Numbered from the stretch's first letter, positions 27,035 through 38,938 are shown. The stretch: 64,000 nt of DNA from Utricularia gibba (GCA_002189035.1 CM007991.1:372001-436000), one strand, 5' to 3'. Notes: generated by a model from the letters alone, not told the origin. Numbers and translations: made by a program.

Positions 27035-28156
27035 ATGGCCACCGGTGGAAGCCAGGCGGCGTTCAAGGGTCTGAGCAGTCTCTTCACGCATCTTCCGACA
27101 GGAACGGTGTTCCTGTTCCAGTTTCTCAGCCCGGTCCTGACCAACAACGGAGAATGCCGACCGTTTAACAAGATCTTATCCAGCTCTCTGATCATCCTGT
27201 GCAGCATATCCTGCTTGCTCTTCTCCATCTCCGATAGCTACACCGACCCCCAGGGGAATAAGATTTTCGGCGTAGCCACGCGGACCGGGATGTGGCTCGG
27301 CTCCGGCAGTGTAGCCGCGGAGGAGCTGTACGAATATAGACTTAAAATAGGGGATCTGGTGCATGCCATCTTCTCTTTGATTATTTTTGCTACTATCGCG
27401 CTCTTGGACACCAACATGGTGAATTGCTTCTACCCGGGGTTCAAGTCGACGCAGAGCATGCTCGTCGTCGTCATCCCTACCCTCATCGGAGCCATCTCCG
27501 GTGTAGTGTTCGTCATGTTTCCGAACAAGCGCCATCGCCTAAGGTATGTTTCATATTTCGCCGTAGGGTTTCCCCTTTACCTCTGCTTATCAGAAGTATG
27601 CTCTTGATTACCAGTTAAAGTACTTGGAAATGCCCTTTTCAGATTGAAGCCAAGAGCTGGGGGTGTATGGACAGTCGAAAGCGAGGACTTGCCGTCACAA
27701 ATTAGCCCCAAAAAGGAAGAACCTGCACCAGGGCAATGCTTAGGGTTTCTGCAACCAGAGGAAGAAATCACAAGCATCTCATACTTCGTCACGAACTTCC
27801 CCGATCACTTGACTGCCAAGGATCTCTGGATCGTCTTCAGTAGAAACGTCGGTCCCGTCGTGGATGTAACCATCCCCGGAGCCCGGACACGGAGAGGGAC
27901 ACGCTTCGCCTACATTCGGTTCTATGTACGGTCATTAGAAGATGAGCTTGAATGCGCCCGCCGGATTTCCAGTGTGTGGTGGGGGAACTACAAGTTGGTA
28001 GTATATCCGGCGCGTTCACGGGGATCCACTGATCACTATCATCCGTCGTTCATTGCTGCAAGCATGCCTCCGGCGCAGGTGGACGCGGCGACCGGCGGCA
28101 ATGGGAGGTTACTGGAGGGGCCGCTCCAACTGAACGAGCTTCGAGTTGAAAGATGA
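27035..28156 (+). CDS. DUF679 (DMP) membrane protein fused by splicing to an RRM domain
   Basis: Exons 27035-27543 and 27643-28156 (99-bp GT-AG intron), 341 codons, 340 aa. Residues 1-169 are a complete DMP protein with four hydrophobic segments (about 20-35, 46-65, 106-126, 143-165), the family motifs HLPTGTVFLFQFLSPVL and CFYPGF, and the usual end region (VVFVMFPNKRH). DMPs are small ER/vacuole membrane proteins; DMP8/9 act in gamete fusion. The second exon continues in phase (CTA AG|A TTG). It encodes an RRM: an RNP2-like strand YFVTNF, helix AKDLWIVFS, an RNP1-like strand GTRFAYIRF and WWGNYKLVVYPAR. This style is seen in RRMs of plant LINE-related proteins. No ATG precedes the RRM in its frame, so it can be translated only as a fusion. 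Intron retention would give a normal 190-aa DMP ending at 27607. Fusion expression is inferred. Confidence 0.82.
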
Positions 28157-28395
28157 TGTTCATTTTTCAGAACAGCTGGAGATTGAAGTCGCCATTACAC
28201 CAATCCTCTAACCACTTCCCACCATTCGTTCATTTGCATTGTTTATTCTTTGTGTGGTGTTATCTTGAACTTGGGTTAGTTGTACAATTTTCTTCTTACT
28301 TAACACAAGATATGTATATATTTTTTATAATGATAAACATTCATTTTCTTCTTACTTAAGACAAGAACTTAATTGAATCGAGACTAGATTTTTAT

Positions 28396-28505
28396 GCAAT
28401 CCATGTCACAAAAAGTCAAAAGAATTATAAAGATCATATCATATATCGCAATCCATGTCATAAAAAATCAAAAGAATTATAAATATCATATCATATATCA
28501 CAATC
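28396..28505. repeat. Tandem repeat, 52-bp period, two copies
   Basis: GCAATCCATGTCA begins copies at 28396 and 28448, each continuing through a CAAAAGAATTATAAA segment and ending ATCATATCATATATC. The copies differ at a few positions, and a truncated third start (CACAATCA) follows. Confidence 0.85.
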
Positions 28506-29113
28506 AATATTATTTAGAATTGAATAAATAATAAAATATTCACTACATGTTTTAAAAAATTGTATACTTTTTTTTTCTCAAATTTTGTAATTATGACTAG
28601 ATATATCAAATTTTATTTAAAAAAAGTTTTTGCTAATAAAAAATAGTAAATTGTTCAAGTAAATTGAATACCAATCATTGAAATTATTAAATAATGTATG
28701 ATGTATAAACTATCAATTGATATGAATGTAAGGATACAGTATATTTTATGATTTAAATTAATATAAGTGGTTAGTTAGTACAACATAAACTATGACAATT
28801 TGTGTCAGATGGAAAATATTACTAGGTATATTACGATCCTATATTTACTAAGCAGGAGAATATTTATAAAGAATTGAGAGTAAGATTTAACACTGATTCC
28901 TCGCACTCTTATTTATTAATAATTCATAAATGGTACTTTGTCGAGTAGTTCTATTGAAGAACATCTAATTTATTTGAAACGTTTTTCGATTCCAAATTGT
29001 CCCGAATGCGACATATGATATGACATTTACATCTCTTTTTTTATTACTTTTGTTGATAATCTTTTTGTAAAAACATATGATCACTTCTATTCTCTTGTTG
29101 ATTACATTGGGGA

Positions 29114-29700
29114 TAGACCTGGGCACGGGTCTCAACTTGCCAAATAATGAGTCGGACTTGTCGAGTCATGGCTGTATTATGGGTTCACAAGTTGACAGAT
29201 TGATAGTTTTTGATCTCCAATTCATATCATACCCGAGTTTGACTTGTTATCCGTTGACTCGTCGAGTTGATTTGAGTATGAACTCGTCAACTTGCATTTT
29301 ATCTTATTTTTTAAAATAATTATTCTGTTTTTAAGTTACTATTTTACTATATATTAATGTTTTTATTTGTATATAATCTATTTAATTATTAAATATTCGA
29401 TTTCAAAAAATATAATAAAATTTTTCTTCATCTTTTATGATATTTGAGACTAGCGTTATATAATATAAATGAAATTAATATCAAATTATTAATATTAAAT
29501 GAAAATGATATAAAATTTAAATTAAGAAATGAATAATCTGAACTACAAATCATTCATTTTTTTATGAGTTACTTGTCGTCGAGTTGAAAATCAATAATTT
29601 GATTTATATTTGTTTTTCACAAGTATGAATAACTCGTATCCATTCCATATGGATCGATTTGTGGTTAACCCAAGTTGACCCGTACCTATGCCCAAATCTA
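29114..29700. mobile_element. hAT-like non-autonomous DNA transposon, 587 bp
   Basis: The left end is TAGACCTGGGCACGGGT. The right end, reverse-complemented, begins TAGATTTGGGCATAGGT, so the termini are inverted repeats of roughly 25 bases with a few mismatches. Outside them lie ATTGGGGA (29106-29113) and ATTAGGGA (29701-29708), an 8-bp target duplication with one difference, as hAT elements produce. The interior has repeated TCGAGT/ACTCG motifs and AT-rich sequence, with no transposase. Confidence 0.75.
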
Positions 29701-30599
29701 ATTAGGGACGTAGTATATCGCTATACCAACTTTCTAAACTCTTCCAAAAAAAAAAAGAAACTCAATCTCCTTACTATTTTATATATCAATCAAACATATT
29801 TCATATCATCCATATATTTTTTTATTTTATCTATATATTTCTATTAAAAAATTAATAATATATGAAACTAAATGAACCCCTGGCTCCCAACCAATGAACG
29901 TGGCCGTTTTGATTTCGTGGCTGTGAATAACGCAGAAAATCAATTTTAGGCTACATGAAATTGTGTTAACTTAAAGGTGAGGTCCTCGGTCCCCCACAAC
30001 TTTTCCCAAACCTGCATCTCTACGGACTCGCCACGATGATTGATGCGTGTCCGTGTCTAAGACTCTACGTCCGTGTCGAAGCCTCTGGGATGCTGCTTGT
30101 TTAGTGTCAATCATACCCTCTTTTCTTACCAAGAAAAGTTTTGGGTGGACTCCAAGGGTAGCAAGAATCCAGACCCCCACGTCTCTGTCTAGATTATCAT
30201 ACTTGGTAACTGAAGGATGTTTTGAACCCGGAGCAGCCGCGTATCCCGGGTTGCAGCGCCGGGTAAAGATCCGATCACACCCAGTTTGCTTATCCAGCTA
30301 TGGTTAATGCGTCGAGTGTGGTGTAAGAAACAACCCTGAGTTGCTGTTGTTTTAGTGGAAATCACCTGGTATCTGGTCTGGTCTGCTTGTCTGATGCACG
30401 GAAGCTCATGTAGTCTGCCTGTCACGCATTCCCATTCCGCTCCTGTTGGGCCGACATGCGGCGGTCAAGTTACTGGTTGAGGCTGATGAAGAACCAGGCT
30501 CCCAGTTGACGTGGTTTTTTGAAAGAAAGAGTAGACGGCGTGGCCTCCCCACCAACCAAATTGAAATATGTTTGAATACACAATATCACATTTAAAAAT

Positions 30600-30975
30600 T
30601 AAATTAAAATAATTAAATGTATAAAAAATTATAAATTATTAATAATTGATTGAATTTATTTTTTCTATTATAATATATGTTAATTATGTACTTAAAATTT
30701 CACATGTACTCGTTCGATCCATTGGATACTGAATTTCAACAATAAGATAGAATTAGGGTTAAAGGGTTTAAGATTCACTCAACCCATACTTTTTGCAAAT
30801 TATATGAGAACAATCAATTTAACATGTGTAAAATAAATGTGATTAAAATAGTTAAATATATAAAAAAAATTATGAATTATTATTAATTGAATAGATTTAA
30901 TTTCTTCTAATATGATATATATATTTCTTACATAATTAAATTTTAGGTATCCTTATTCGACCCACTAGATTTTTA
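30600..30975. repeat. Diverged tandem duplication, period about 240 bp
   Basis: The segment near 30600-30730 (from ATTAAAATAATTAAATGTAT to TTCGATCCATTGGAT) recurs near 30840-30970 (from ATTAAAATAGTTAAATATAT to TTCGACCCACTAGAT) with substitutions and small indels. No coding content. Confidence 0.65.
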
Positions 30976-31624
30976 ATTTAAATAAACTAGAGAATTCGAC
31001 CCATTGTAAAATTCATGAGTGCACCCATATTTGTTGACGTGCGAAAAGAAAGTCAAAAAAGGTGCGAGTTGAGAGAGCAAAGCCGCCAAGCAGATTACTG
31101 CTGTGTCTTGTTTCGCGTCCACCGATCGGGTCGTCGTAAGTACCCATTGGCCGATTCTATGGAACCCAGTCCACCGTTCACACCCATCCTAAAAAACACA
31201 CAGGCAGCCGCTCATGAAATGTCAACCACCAATCGCATTAGGGTTTCAACATCACCCTTCATTCATCATTCATAATAACGATTTTATTAAATTTAAATTA
31301 TTTTAAAATATATAACAATAAATCATAATTCGAAAATAATTAAGTTTGATGTAATTGGACAAATTTTATTTTTTATAAAAAAATTATAAAATATTTTTTA
31401 TAAAAAAATGATTAAATCATATTTTTAACCACGAACAAACCACCCGAATTTCATCTGGTTGCCACATGATTTGATAAATTTATTTTTTTGGGCCATTTTT
31501 GCAAATAAACACAAACAGCGGGTTCCTTTTATAATAACCAATATTACATTCACAGGATACGTCTGCAATGCAGGACGGCCCCCATGGAACAGGAGGACTC
31601 GTTGCATTATTCATCCCTGCTTCT

Positions 31625-34600
31625 TCAAGCCGCGGCTTGGGCTGCAGCTAGCCTTGCGATTGGCACCCTGGTATTTCAAAGATCAGATTTTGCGGCGGAG
31701 AGACAAAAGGGTAGTTTGGGGTCGAGTCTTTCTTGTACCTGAACGGGGAGCAGGACACGTAGTCCAGCCCGGCTTCAGCGAAAAAGGCGACCGATGACGG
31801 CTCCCCGCCGTGCTCCCCGCATATGCCGATCTGCCATTTTGCTTCATTAGTTGAATGGATGCCTGTGCAAGTTATGAGCTGAGGGATAACGCACCTTGAG
31901 GTCTGGCCTGGCGGCACGGCCTCGCTCTGCAGCCAACTTGATGAGCTGACCCACTCCTTTCTGATCCAGCACCTGATGATGCATTTCATTTCACCCAGTT
32001 AGCATTTTTCATGTAAGCATGAGTTGAATGGTTTTCGGAGAAGACGAGCCTCAAATGGATCATGCTGGAGGATTCCCTTCGCAAGGTATATGGGAAGAAA
32101 TTTTCCAACATCATCTCTGCTGTATCCAAAGGTCATCTGAGTGAGATCATTCGTCCCGAAGGAGAAGAACTCTGCTTCCTTGGCGATCTGCGCAGGTGGT
32201 TAGATGTAAGCTTCACCCAGAAATCATGATGCTGTGTGTGTGCTAGTTTACCTCATCGGCAACTAAAGCAGCTCTGGGAATTTCAATCATGGTTCCCACT
32301 TTGTAGGTGATGGTCACCCCTGTTTCGGAGAATACCTTCTTGGCAACCTCATGAATCAGGCTCACCTGGTGACTTAGTTCCTGGAAACAGAGCATTTACC
32401 AGATTAATTTGGAAGCGAAAAGAGAGTGTGATTCTAGGAAGACATGCCTGAGGAGTTCCGATGAGAGGAACCATGATCTCTGGAAGGACGGTGATCCCCT
32501 GCTGAGTCAAAGAGATGGCTGCCTGGAATATAGCCAGGACCTGCATTTGTGTGAGTTCCGGGTATGATATTCCGAGGCGGCAGCCGCGGAAACCGAGCAT
32601 CGGATTCACTTCGGAAAGTTTTTCGATTCTCATGTATACATCATCCTCGTTCATTCCGGTATCCTCTGTCACTTGTTTCACGATCTGTTCGATGTCTCCC
32701 TCCGGAAGAAATTCGTGAAGCGGCGGATCGAGGAGTCGAATCGTTACCGGAAGGCCATCCATGGCCCGAAAAATGCCTTCGAAGTCTGTTCGTTGGTAAG
32801 GGAGGAGCAAATCTAGGGCTTTTTTCCGCTGCTCTGTGGTGACCGCCATGATCATCTTTCGCACGGCCTTGATCCTCTCATCCGACGCAAAGAACTGAAA
32901 TTCAAAAATGAATACGTTGCATCGAAATTCATTGATTGATGATATTTACGGAAAGGACTTGCCATGTGCTCTGTTCTGCATAATCCGATCCCCTGAGCGC
33001 CATTGCTCCGAGCGATCAGTGCATCTTCAGGGGTATCTGCGTTGGCCATGACTTTGATGCGCCGTATCTCGTCGGCAAACGACATGAAAACCTCAAGGTC
33101 GCCGCTAAGAAGCGGCGGCGACAGAGCTTGTTGCCCGAGGATCACTTCGCCGGTGGAGCCGTTTAGGGAAATCCAGTCACCTTCAGCAATCCTAGTCTGC
33201 GCGACATACGCCACCTTTTCATCCTCGTTGACACGGAGATCCGAGCAACCAGAAACGCAGCATTTTCCCCATCCCCGAGCTACCACCGCCGCGTGGGACG
33301 TCATTCCGCCTCTCGCGGTTAGGATTCCGGCGGCTGCGTGCATCCCTCCGACGTCCTCTGGGCTCGTCTCCGTTCTCACCAAGATCACACTTTTCCCTTG
33401 TGCGTGCCATGCCTCTGCATCTTCAGCGCTGAAAACAACCACTCCCACAGCTGCTCCTGGGGATGCTGGAAGGCCCTTGGCGAGTACAGCATCTTTATAC
33501 GCGGATGGATCTTCGAACTACATGATCAAGTTAAACTCTTACCTTGAACAAACAGGTGTTTTTCTTTAATAAACTAATTAAAGTTTCACTTCACCTGAGG
33601 ATGAAGAAGCTGGTCCAGATGCTGAGGCTCAACCATCTTCACGGCGGAGCGCCGGTCCACCAGCCCTTCGTTAACCATGTCGACAGCAATCTTCACCGCG
33701 CCTTTTCCTGTTCGCTTTCCAGTTCTGCATTGCAGCATATACAGCCTGTTTTCTTGCACCGTGAACTCAATGTCCTGGTTTAGGAAAGCCCAAACGCAGG
33801 TGTGAAACATTTTGCAGTTCTCATTTTTTATGTATTGGGACTCTATGTTTAGACCTTACCATCATCTCTTTGTAGTGTTTCTCTAGAATCACACAGTTCT
33901 CCACCAGTTCCTTGTAGGCTTCCGGCATAGCATCCTTCATTGCTTCCAGTTCCAGCGGCGTCCGGATTCCGGCAACAACATCTTCTCCCTGGAATCATAT
34001 GGAGTTTCTCATCAGGGATGCACAAACTTGGGTTTGAAGAAGAATGACGAAGATGAAAGGACCTGAGCATTGATAAGGAACTCCCCATAGAGCTTCTTCT
34101 CACCAGTGCTGGGATCTCTAGTGAAGAGAACCCCTGTTCCTGAAGAATTCCCCATGTTCCCAAACACCATGGTCTGAATGTTGACAGCAGTTCCCTTCAG
34201 ACCAGTGATTTGGTTTATGCTTCTGTACTTTATCGCCCTGGGACTGTCCCATGAATCAAACACAGCCTTCACTGAGAGTTCTAACTGCTTTTTTGGATCT
34301 ACAAGCAGGATCCACAAATAAGAACGACTGATACAATACCAGTGAAGGGGAGGATCATCTGTAACAGTTACCGGATGGGAACTCTTGACCCGTTGCTTGA
34401 AGATAGACGGCCTTGTATTCTTCCACGAGTTGCTTTAGATCACTGGCTGTGAGTTCAGTGTCCTGCTTCAATCCCAGTGTGATCTTCCTCTTCTCCAGCT
34501 TCTCCTCGAACAGAGAATGAGAAATCCCCATCACCTTCAAAGAAAGGCCATTTGTCAGCTATCACAGATTCCAGCTATTCCATGGCTCATATTTTATGCA

Positions 34601-36597
34601 CTGATCAACTGACCACATCTCCAAACATGTCCAAGAATCGTCTGTAGGAGTCGTAGGCGAACCTCTCGCCGCTCTTCTTTGCCAATCCGTAGACAACTTC
34701 ATCGTTGAGCCCGAGATTGAGGACCGTGTCCATCATTCCTGGCATAGAAATCTGCATTCCATCCATCAGATAAACCATGTTTGTTTTCCTTGGGATAAGG
34801 TGGTCGAGAACTCACCGCCGCGCCGGATCTTACAGACAGGAGCAAAGGGTTGTTGGGGTCACCGAGCGAAGCTCCCATCTCTTCCTCAACCAACTTCAGA
34901 GCATCCATTATCTCCTCCCACAGTCCATCAGGCAGCTGTTTTCCAGCAAGCTGATAGTCCTGGCAAGCCTCTGTGGATATCGTCAGCCCCGGCGGCACTG
35001 ATAATCCAATGCTTGACATCTCAGCGAGATTCGCTCCCTTTCCTCCCAACTAATCAAAAAACAAAAGGTAAACCTATTCATTGCAGTAGAATACCAGAGA
35101 GATGAAAACTAACAAGAATCTAGCTATGATGTATGATCACTCACCAGGGCTTTCATGCCCTTGTTCCCCTCGCTTCTTCCCTTGACGAAAGTGAAAACCC
35201 TCTACATAGAGAAAGAAATGCAGGGAGTCAGCTCAATACTCACATTCATAGCATAGACTATCGAAATTGGTAAACCTTCATCTCGTGCTTGGAATCCCCC
35301 ATTTTGGAGCACAACAGCAACAGAAGGGAAGAGATTTAAAGCCGGGAGTGAAGGATAATACATCAGACAGAACCAAGAACTTTAGCAGGCTGAGACCATG
35401 ATGCCAAGTGTCAAGAATCATGGCCTCTGCTAATGGCGGTGCAATTGTTTATTACAGCAGAGAAACATGATTTTGCGTTGTCTTGTGTGAGTTCAGGGGC
35501 GGTGGAGGGGGAGTGCGCACATCGGAAACTGGGAAACAACCTCGTAGTTATCTGAAAACATATACCTATCTATAGTCCCGCCGCCCATTGACAAACATCA
35601 AACATATCCATGACCGCATGAAATCATCTTCTTCTTTCCTAAAACTGTCATCCACCCCCCATTATCAAGTTTCCAGAAAAAAACGTTGGTACCGCAAATG
35701 AAATGAACTCCCTCATCTGTGGGATTAGCAGCTACTAGAAATGGATTATCTCGTAACTCGGTCTTTCACCTGCACTAAACACACCCCATGTGACAACGAA
35801 TCTGTTGCTTCGGGGTTGGGCCCTTTTGAATGACAATGTGAGAGCGACGAGGCGTCGTCGCTCGTTTGGAAGGCATGAGAGTAGTAGACAAGAAGAGAGC
35901 AGTGGTGACCCTCACAGAACAGACGATACTGGCTGATCTTCCAGATAGATCATGCATCATCTCCGATTCTACAAAGCTGGGCTAAATTATTGAAGAATGG
36001 GTGTGTCTCCTCCCACATCACAGATAACAAAAACAGGTTTTTAGAACACATTACTTGACTGAACCGTAGATCAGGATAGACAAATGGGAAGCCGAAATAG
36101 GACTAAGTGAGAGGCAGGGTGGAACTGGAGACAATGGAATCCCTGGAACTGTGGCTCGAGTCCATACTTATGGGAATGGAAACCTATCACTTTGTAACAC
36201 GGGGAAGGGAAAAAAGAGAGTGCTATTAACATATTTTAACTTAGAGGGGTGTTCTAACACGAGTTGCTAACACGAATGAATAAACTTTTTGTGATCAAAC
36301 CAGAGAAGGAAGCTGAATATGGAATCAGGAATATGCGGTGGTGCTCACCTTTTTTGTGGTGGGTGTGGGCTCGGGATGAGCCACAGGAGGTGCGAGGGTG
36401 GCTCGAGCCGAGAGGCCGCATGGTTTGATGGCTTCGTGGCTCAAAGTCCGGGTGGACAACCAGGTCGCCCTCCTGGTGCTGCACCATGGCAGCACCCTGA
36501 GATGATGACTATTCTTGTTGTTGGTTCTGAGGCCGAGAGTTCTTGCCAGGAGTTCCTCTCCTCTCACAGAGACGTCCCTTACTAGAGACGACGACAT
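31625..36597 (-). CDS. PPDK: Pyruvate, phosphate dikinase with plastid and cytosolic first exons
   Basis: Interconverts pyruvate + ATP + Pi and PEP + AMP + PPi; the plastid form is the C4/CAM PEP regenerator, the cytosolic form acts in seeds and senescing leaves. Exons (minus): 36349-36597 (plastid) or 35276-35302 (cytosolic, MGDSKHEMK), then 35145-35201, 34816-35049, 34614-34751, 34372-34534, 34063-34298, 33860-33988, 33595-33774, 32963-33517, 32448-32894, 32252-32380, 32050-32187, 31895-31972, 31739-31830, 31625-31667. Predicted 955 aa (plastid) and 881 aa (cytosolic). Catalytic His (about H537) and regulatory Thr (about T535) lie in [16 protein letters not shown]. The catalytic Cys lies in [11 protein letters not shown]. 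The nucleotide-binding domain starts [11 protein letters not shown]. The plastid exon is Ser/Arg-rich and ends TPTTKK, a typical transit peptide. Introns after 32963, 32448 and 32050 begin with GC instead of GT. Confidence 0.96.
35303..36348 (-). promoter_or_regulatory. PPDK intron 1 containing the probable cytosolic-isoform promoter
   Basis: The 1-kb intron between the plastid transit-peptide exon and the shared second exon also contains the alternative first coding exon (35276-35302) at its downstream end. By analogy with maize and Arabidopsis PPDK, a second promoter inside this intron drives the cytosolic transcript. The exon layout is seen directly; the promoter is inferred and no core element was pinned down. 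Confidence 0.6.
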
Positions 36598-37678
36598 CTT
36601 CCTCCTGAATCGGAAGCAGAGCTCACACAAGGCTTTCTTTCTGTAGGATCACAGAGAGCAAGATGATTGGTGAGGAAAATTAGCCACCAACCAGTGATCC
36701 AAGGACCTGGGGAAGTGGGAAGAAAATTCAAAGCTCCTTTCTACACATTGAGTGATCCTTGGAGATCTGGTGAATACATCTCTTTTGTCTTCATTTTCAA
36801 GCTCTCTCCTACAACACAAAAGAAATACTTCCCAGGGAGATGGTTTTCATTAAAGAAAAAAAGTGGTTTGGGTCAATCAATGAGAATTGTGTTTGTCTGT
36901 TGGTGATGACCATTGGGTCGATTTAAGCCACACAAACAGAGGATGGAAACCTTATCACATAACTCAACAACTTCAAGCTTACATTTTTCTTTTTTAGGTG
37001 AACAAGAGGGCAAGTACTTTTCTTAAAAATCATGCAGAAAACTAATAAAATTAATTTTCTTCTTCTTTCTGAGAATAGGAGGTTATTTCAAAAGTATCTT
37101 ACCATGGTTTTGCAGACAAATTAACAATGTAAATGTATGGAAATGAGCTGCAACCTCAAAACCCGGTTCTGTAGTTTCCCTGTGTAGAGATGTGCATTCA
37201 ATGATCACAGAATGAAGATATGGTCCTAAAATTCTTCCCTTATAAGGAATTCAAATTCAATTAGGAAACTGAATGAAAATGGATGAGAGGAACTGCCAAG
37301 AGTCACTCTTGCCACCTTTTGTTTGTCTGCAAAATGATAAGAGAATATGAATGAATGTTCTGTTGTCACTTCAGAAGTATTATTAAACTATGCAAATTGA
37401 AATGATTACAAGAGAGGAAGCGAAATGCAGTAACTGTTCAAACAAAATACATCACTGAAATCCAATATGAATGAGAAGCTTGCACATGAAGTAGTGACGG
37501 CTCAGAACTTAAAACTCTTGAGACATTTCAATGCACTATTCTTTGATGGACAACGCATTTAAAAAGAATATTGAAACAGCACAGAGGTAAGGGAACCATT
37601 TCTCAGGAATGAGCAAGCAGCATCAAGAATGACAACTCCATTACTGGCAAGAATGGAAGGTACATATATATGATCGAT
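36598..37678. other. PPDK plastid promoter and PP2C 3' region
   Basis: About 1.1 kb between two minus-strand genes. The part next to 36598 should carry the leader and promoter of the plastid PPDK transcript. The part next to 37678 should be PP2C 3' UTR. No ORF resembles a known protein. Confidence 0.5.
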
Positions 37679-38938
37679 CTATGCACCACTCTCGTTTTTA
37701 ATATGCACAAGAATGATGGTTTGATCATCTGTCCGGCTTTCATTTTGCATCCACAGTTTGTACGATTCTTTGGCAATCGCTGAACATGCATCCCTTGGAT
37801 CCGAGTACTTGTTAACCTGCACGAGGAATTGAATACGAATTCAGAAGGGAATGTTTAACTTTGATCCAAATGGGAAAGAGCAATTCATTGCTCATTATGC
37901 GACTCAGTCAAGAAAAATGGAAGGAGAGGTCATAGCAGTAGCCTTTCAAATAATGTGTAACAGAGAACAGCGTGATCTGAAAGAAGGAAAGAACATGCCA
38001 GAGTTGATAAAATAACTGACCATGTCTACAACAGTTTGGCTGGATAGGAACTCAAAAATGCCATCACTTGCAACGACAAAGAACAAGTGACTGGATGTAA
38101 GTTGCACCCTAGACACTTCTGGATCGGCGATGACACCAATGGTTTCAGCCAGGCTATCTCCGACGCTTCGAGTAAATGCAGTTCCGGGATACATTGCATT
38201 TTGGACCCACAACCTAGGGGGATCACTTCCCTCGCTCTCTTCATTCCCCCATGACTGGATACTTGGATCCTTAGTCCCTTCAACTTGATCCAAACTCAGA
38301 ACTCTTGCCCCGGAAACCTTAACTCTCTCACATTCATCTTCTCTAAATGGTGTCTGATCAAAAGACAAGTCTTGCGCAAGAACTCTATTCCCATCCTTGA
38401 CAGCTAAAACTGCCCTTGAATCTCCAACATTGGCCACATAAAGCATGTCCCCAACCATGAGAACCGTAATAGCGGTAGTCCCACTCATAGAATCATCTAT
38501 ATCATTGCTCTTATGAAGTTCATCATTAGTTGCCAAAAATGCAGAATTATAAGCCTTTACCGGATCATCCAATAATGCCGCATCATTCTCCAAGATCTCA
38601 ACGAGTTTATCCTTTGCAAAGTTAGAGCATTGTGTTCCGGTAACACCATGCCCATCAAACACACCAAAGAAATGAACATTTGGGTTGCCCTGGAGAACAG
38701 TTTTGACGCAATAAGTATCTTGATTCTCCTTATCAAGAGATTCAGGGTAGTGACCTCGCTGGCTTAGCACACAGTAAGATAAAATGAAGTTGTGAGAAGG
38801 AACATCAACATAGTCTAAGGTGGGAGTTGCAAAAACAGGAGGATTATGTAAGCCCAAATGTTCTTCCTTTTCATCATCATCATCATCAATGGAAGATGGT
38901 GGATATTTTCTGCAGCACTTACTGTGAATGCAGCCCAT
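37679..38938 (-). CDS. PP2C35: Myristoylated protein phosphatase 2C (AT3G06270/PP2C35-like)
   Basis: Mg2+/Mn2+-dependent Ser/Thr phosphatase. Exons (minus): 38021-38938 and 37679-37816; 352 codons, 351 aa, against about 348 in the Arabidopsis relative as I recall it. The start MGCIHSKCC is a consensus N-myristoylation site with adjacent palmitoylatable Cys, implying membrane attachment. It was chosen over the in-frame upstream ATG at 39046 for that reason. PP2C motifs in order: [27 protein letters not shown] (metal-binding Asp), [59 protein letters not shown] and [12 protein letters not shown]. The last reads DDQT where most relatives have DDIT, a mild change. The upstream non-coding exon was not resolved. 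Confidence 0.93.

Larger units (their letters stand above)
28157..31624. other. Gene-poor repeat-rich intergenic region
   Basis: About 3.5 kb between the DMP-RRM gene and the 3' end of PPDK. It holds a 52-bp tandem repeat, a hAT-like element and a diverged tandem duplication (each listed). Only short ORFs without family resemblance occur. The segment 31.4-31.6 kb should be PPDK 3' UTR. Confidence 0.6.

Noticed and set aside
27544-28156. RRM exon as an independent gene
   Set aside because: No in-frame ATG upstream of the RRM within its open frame and no promoter-sized gap. The first ATG in frame lies after the domain.
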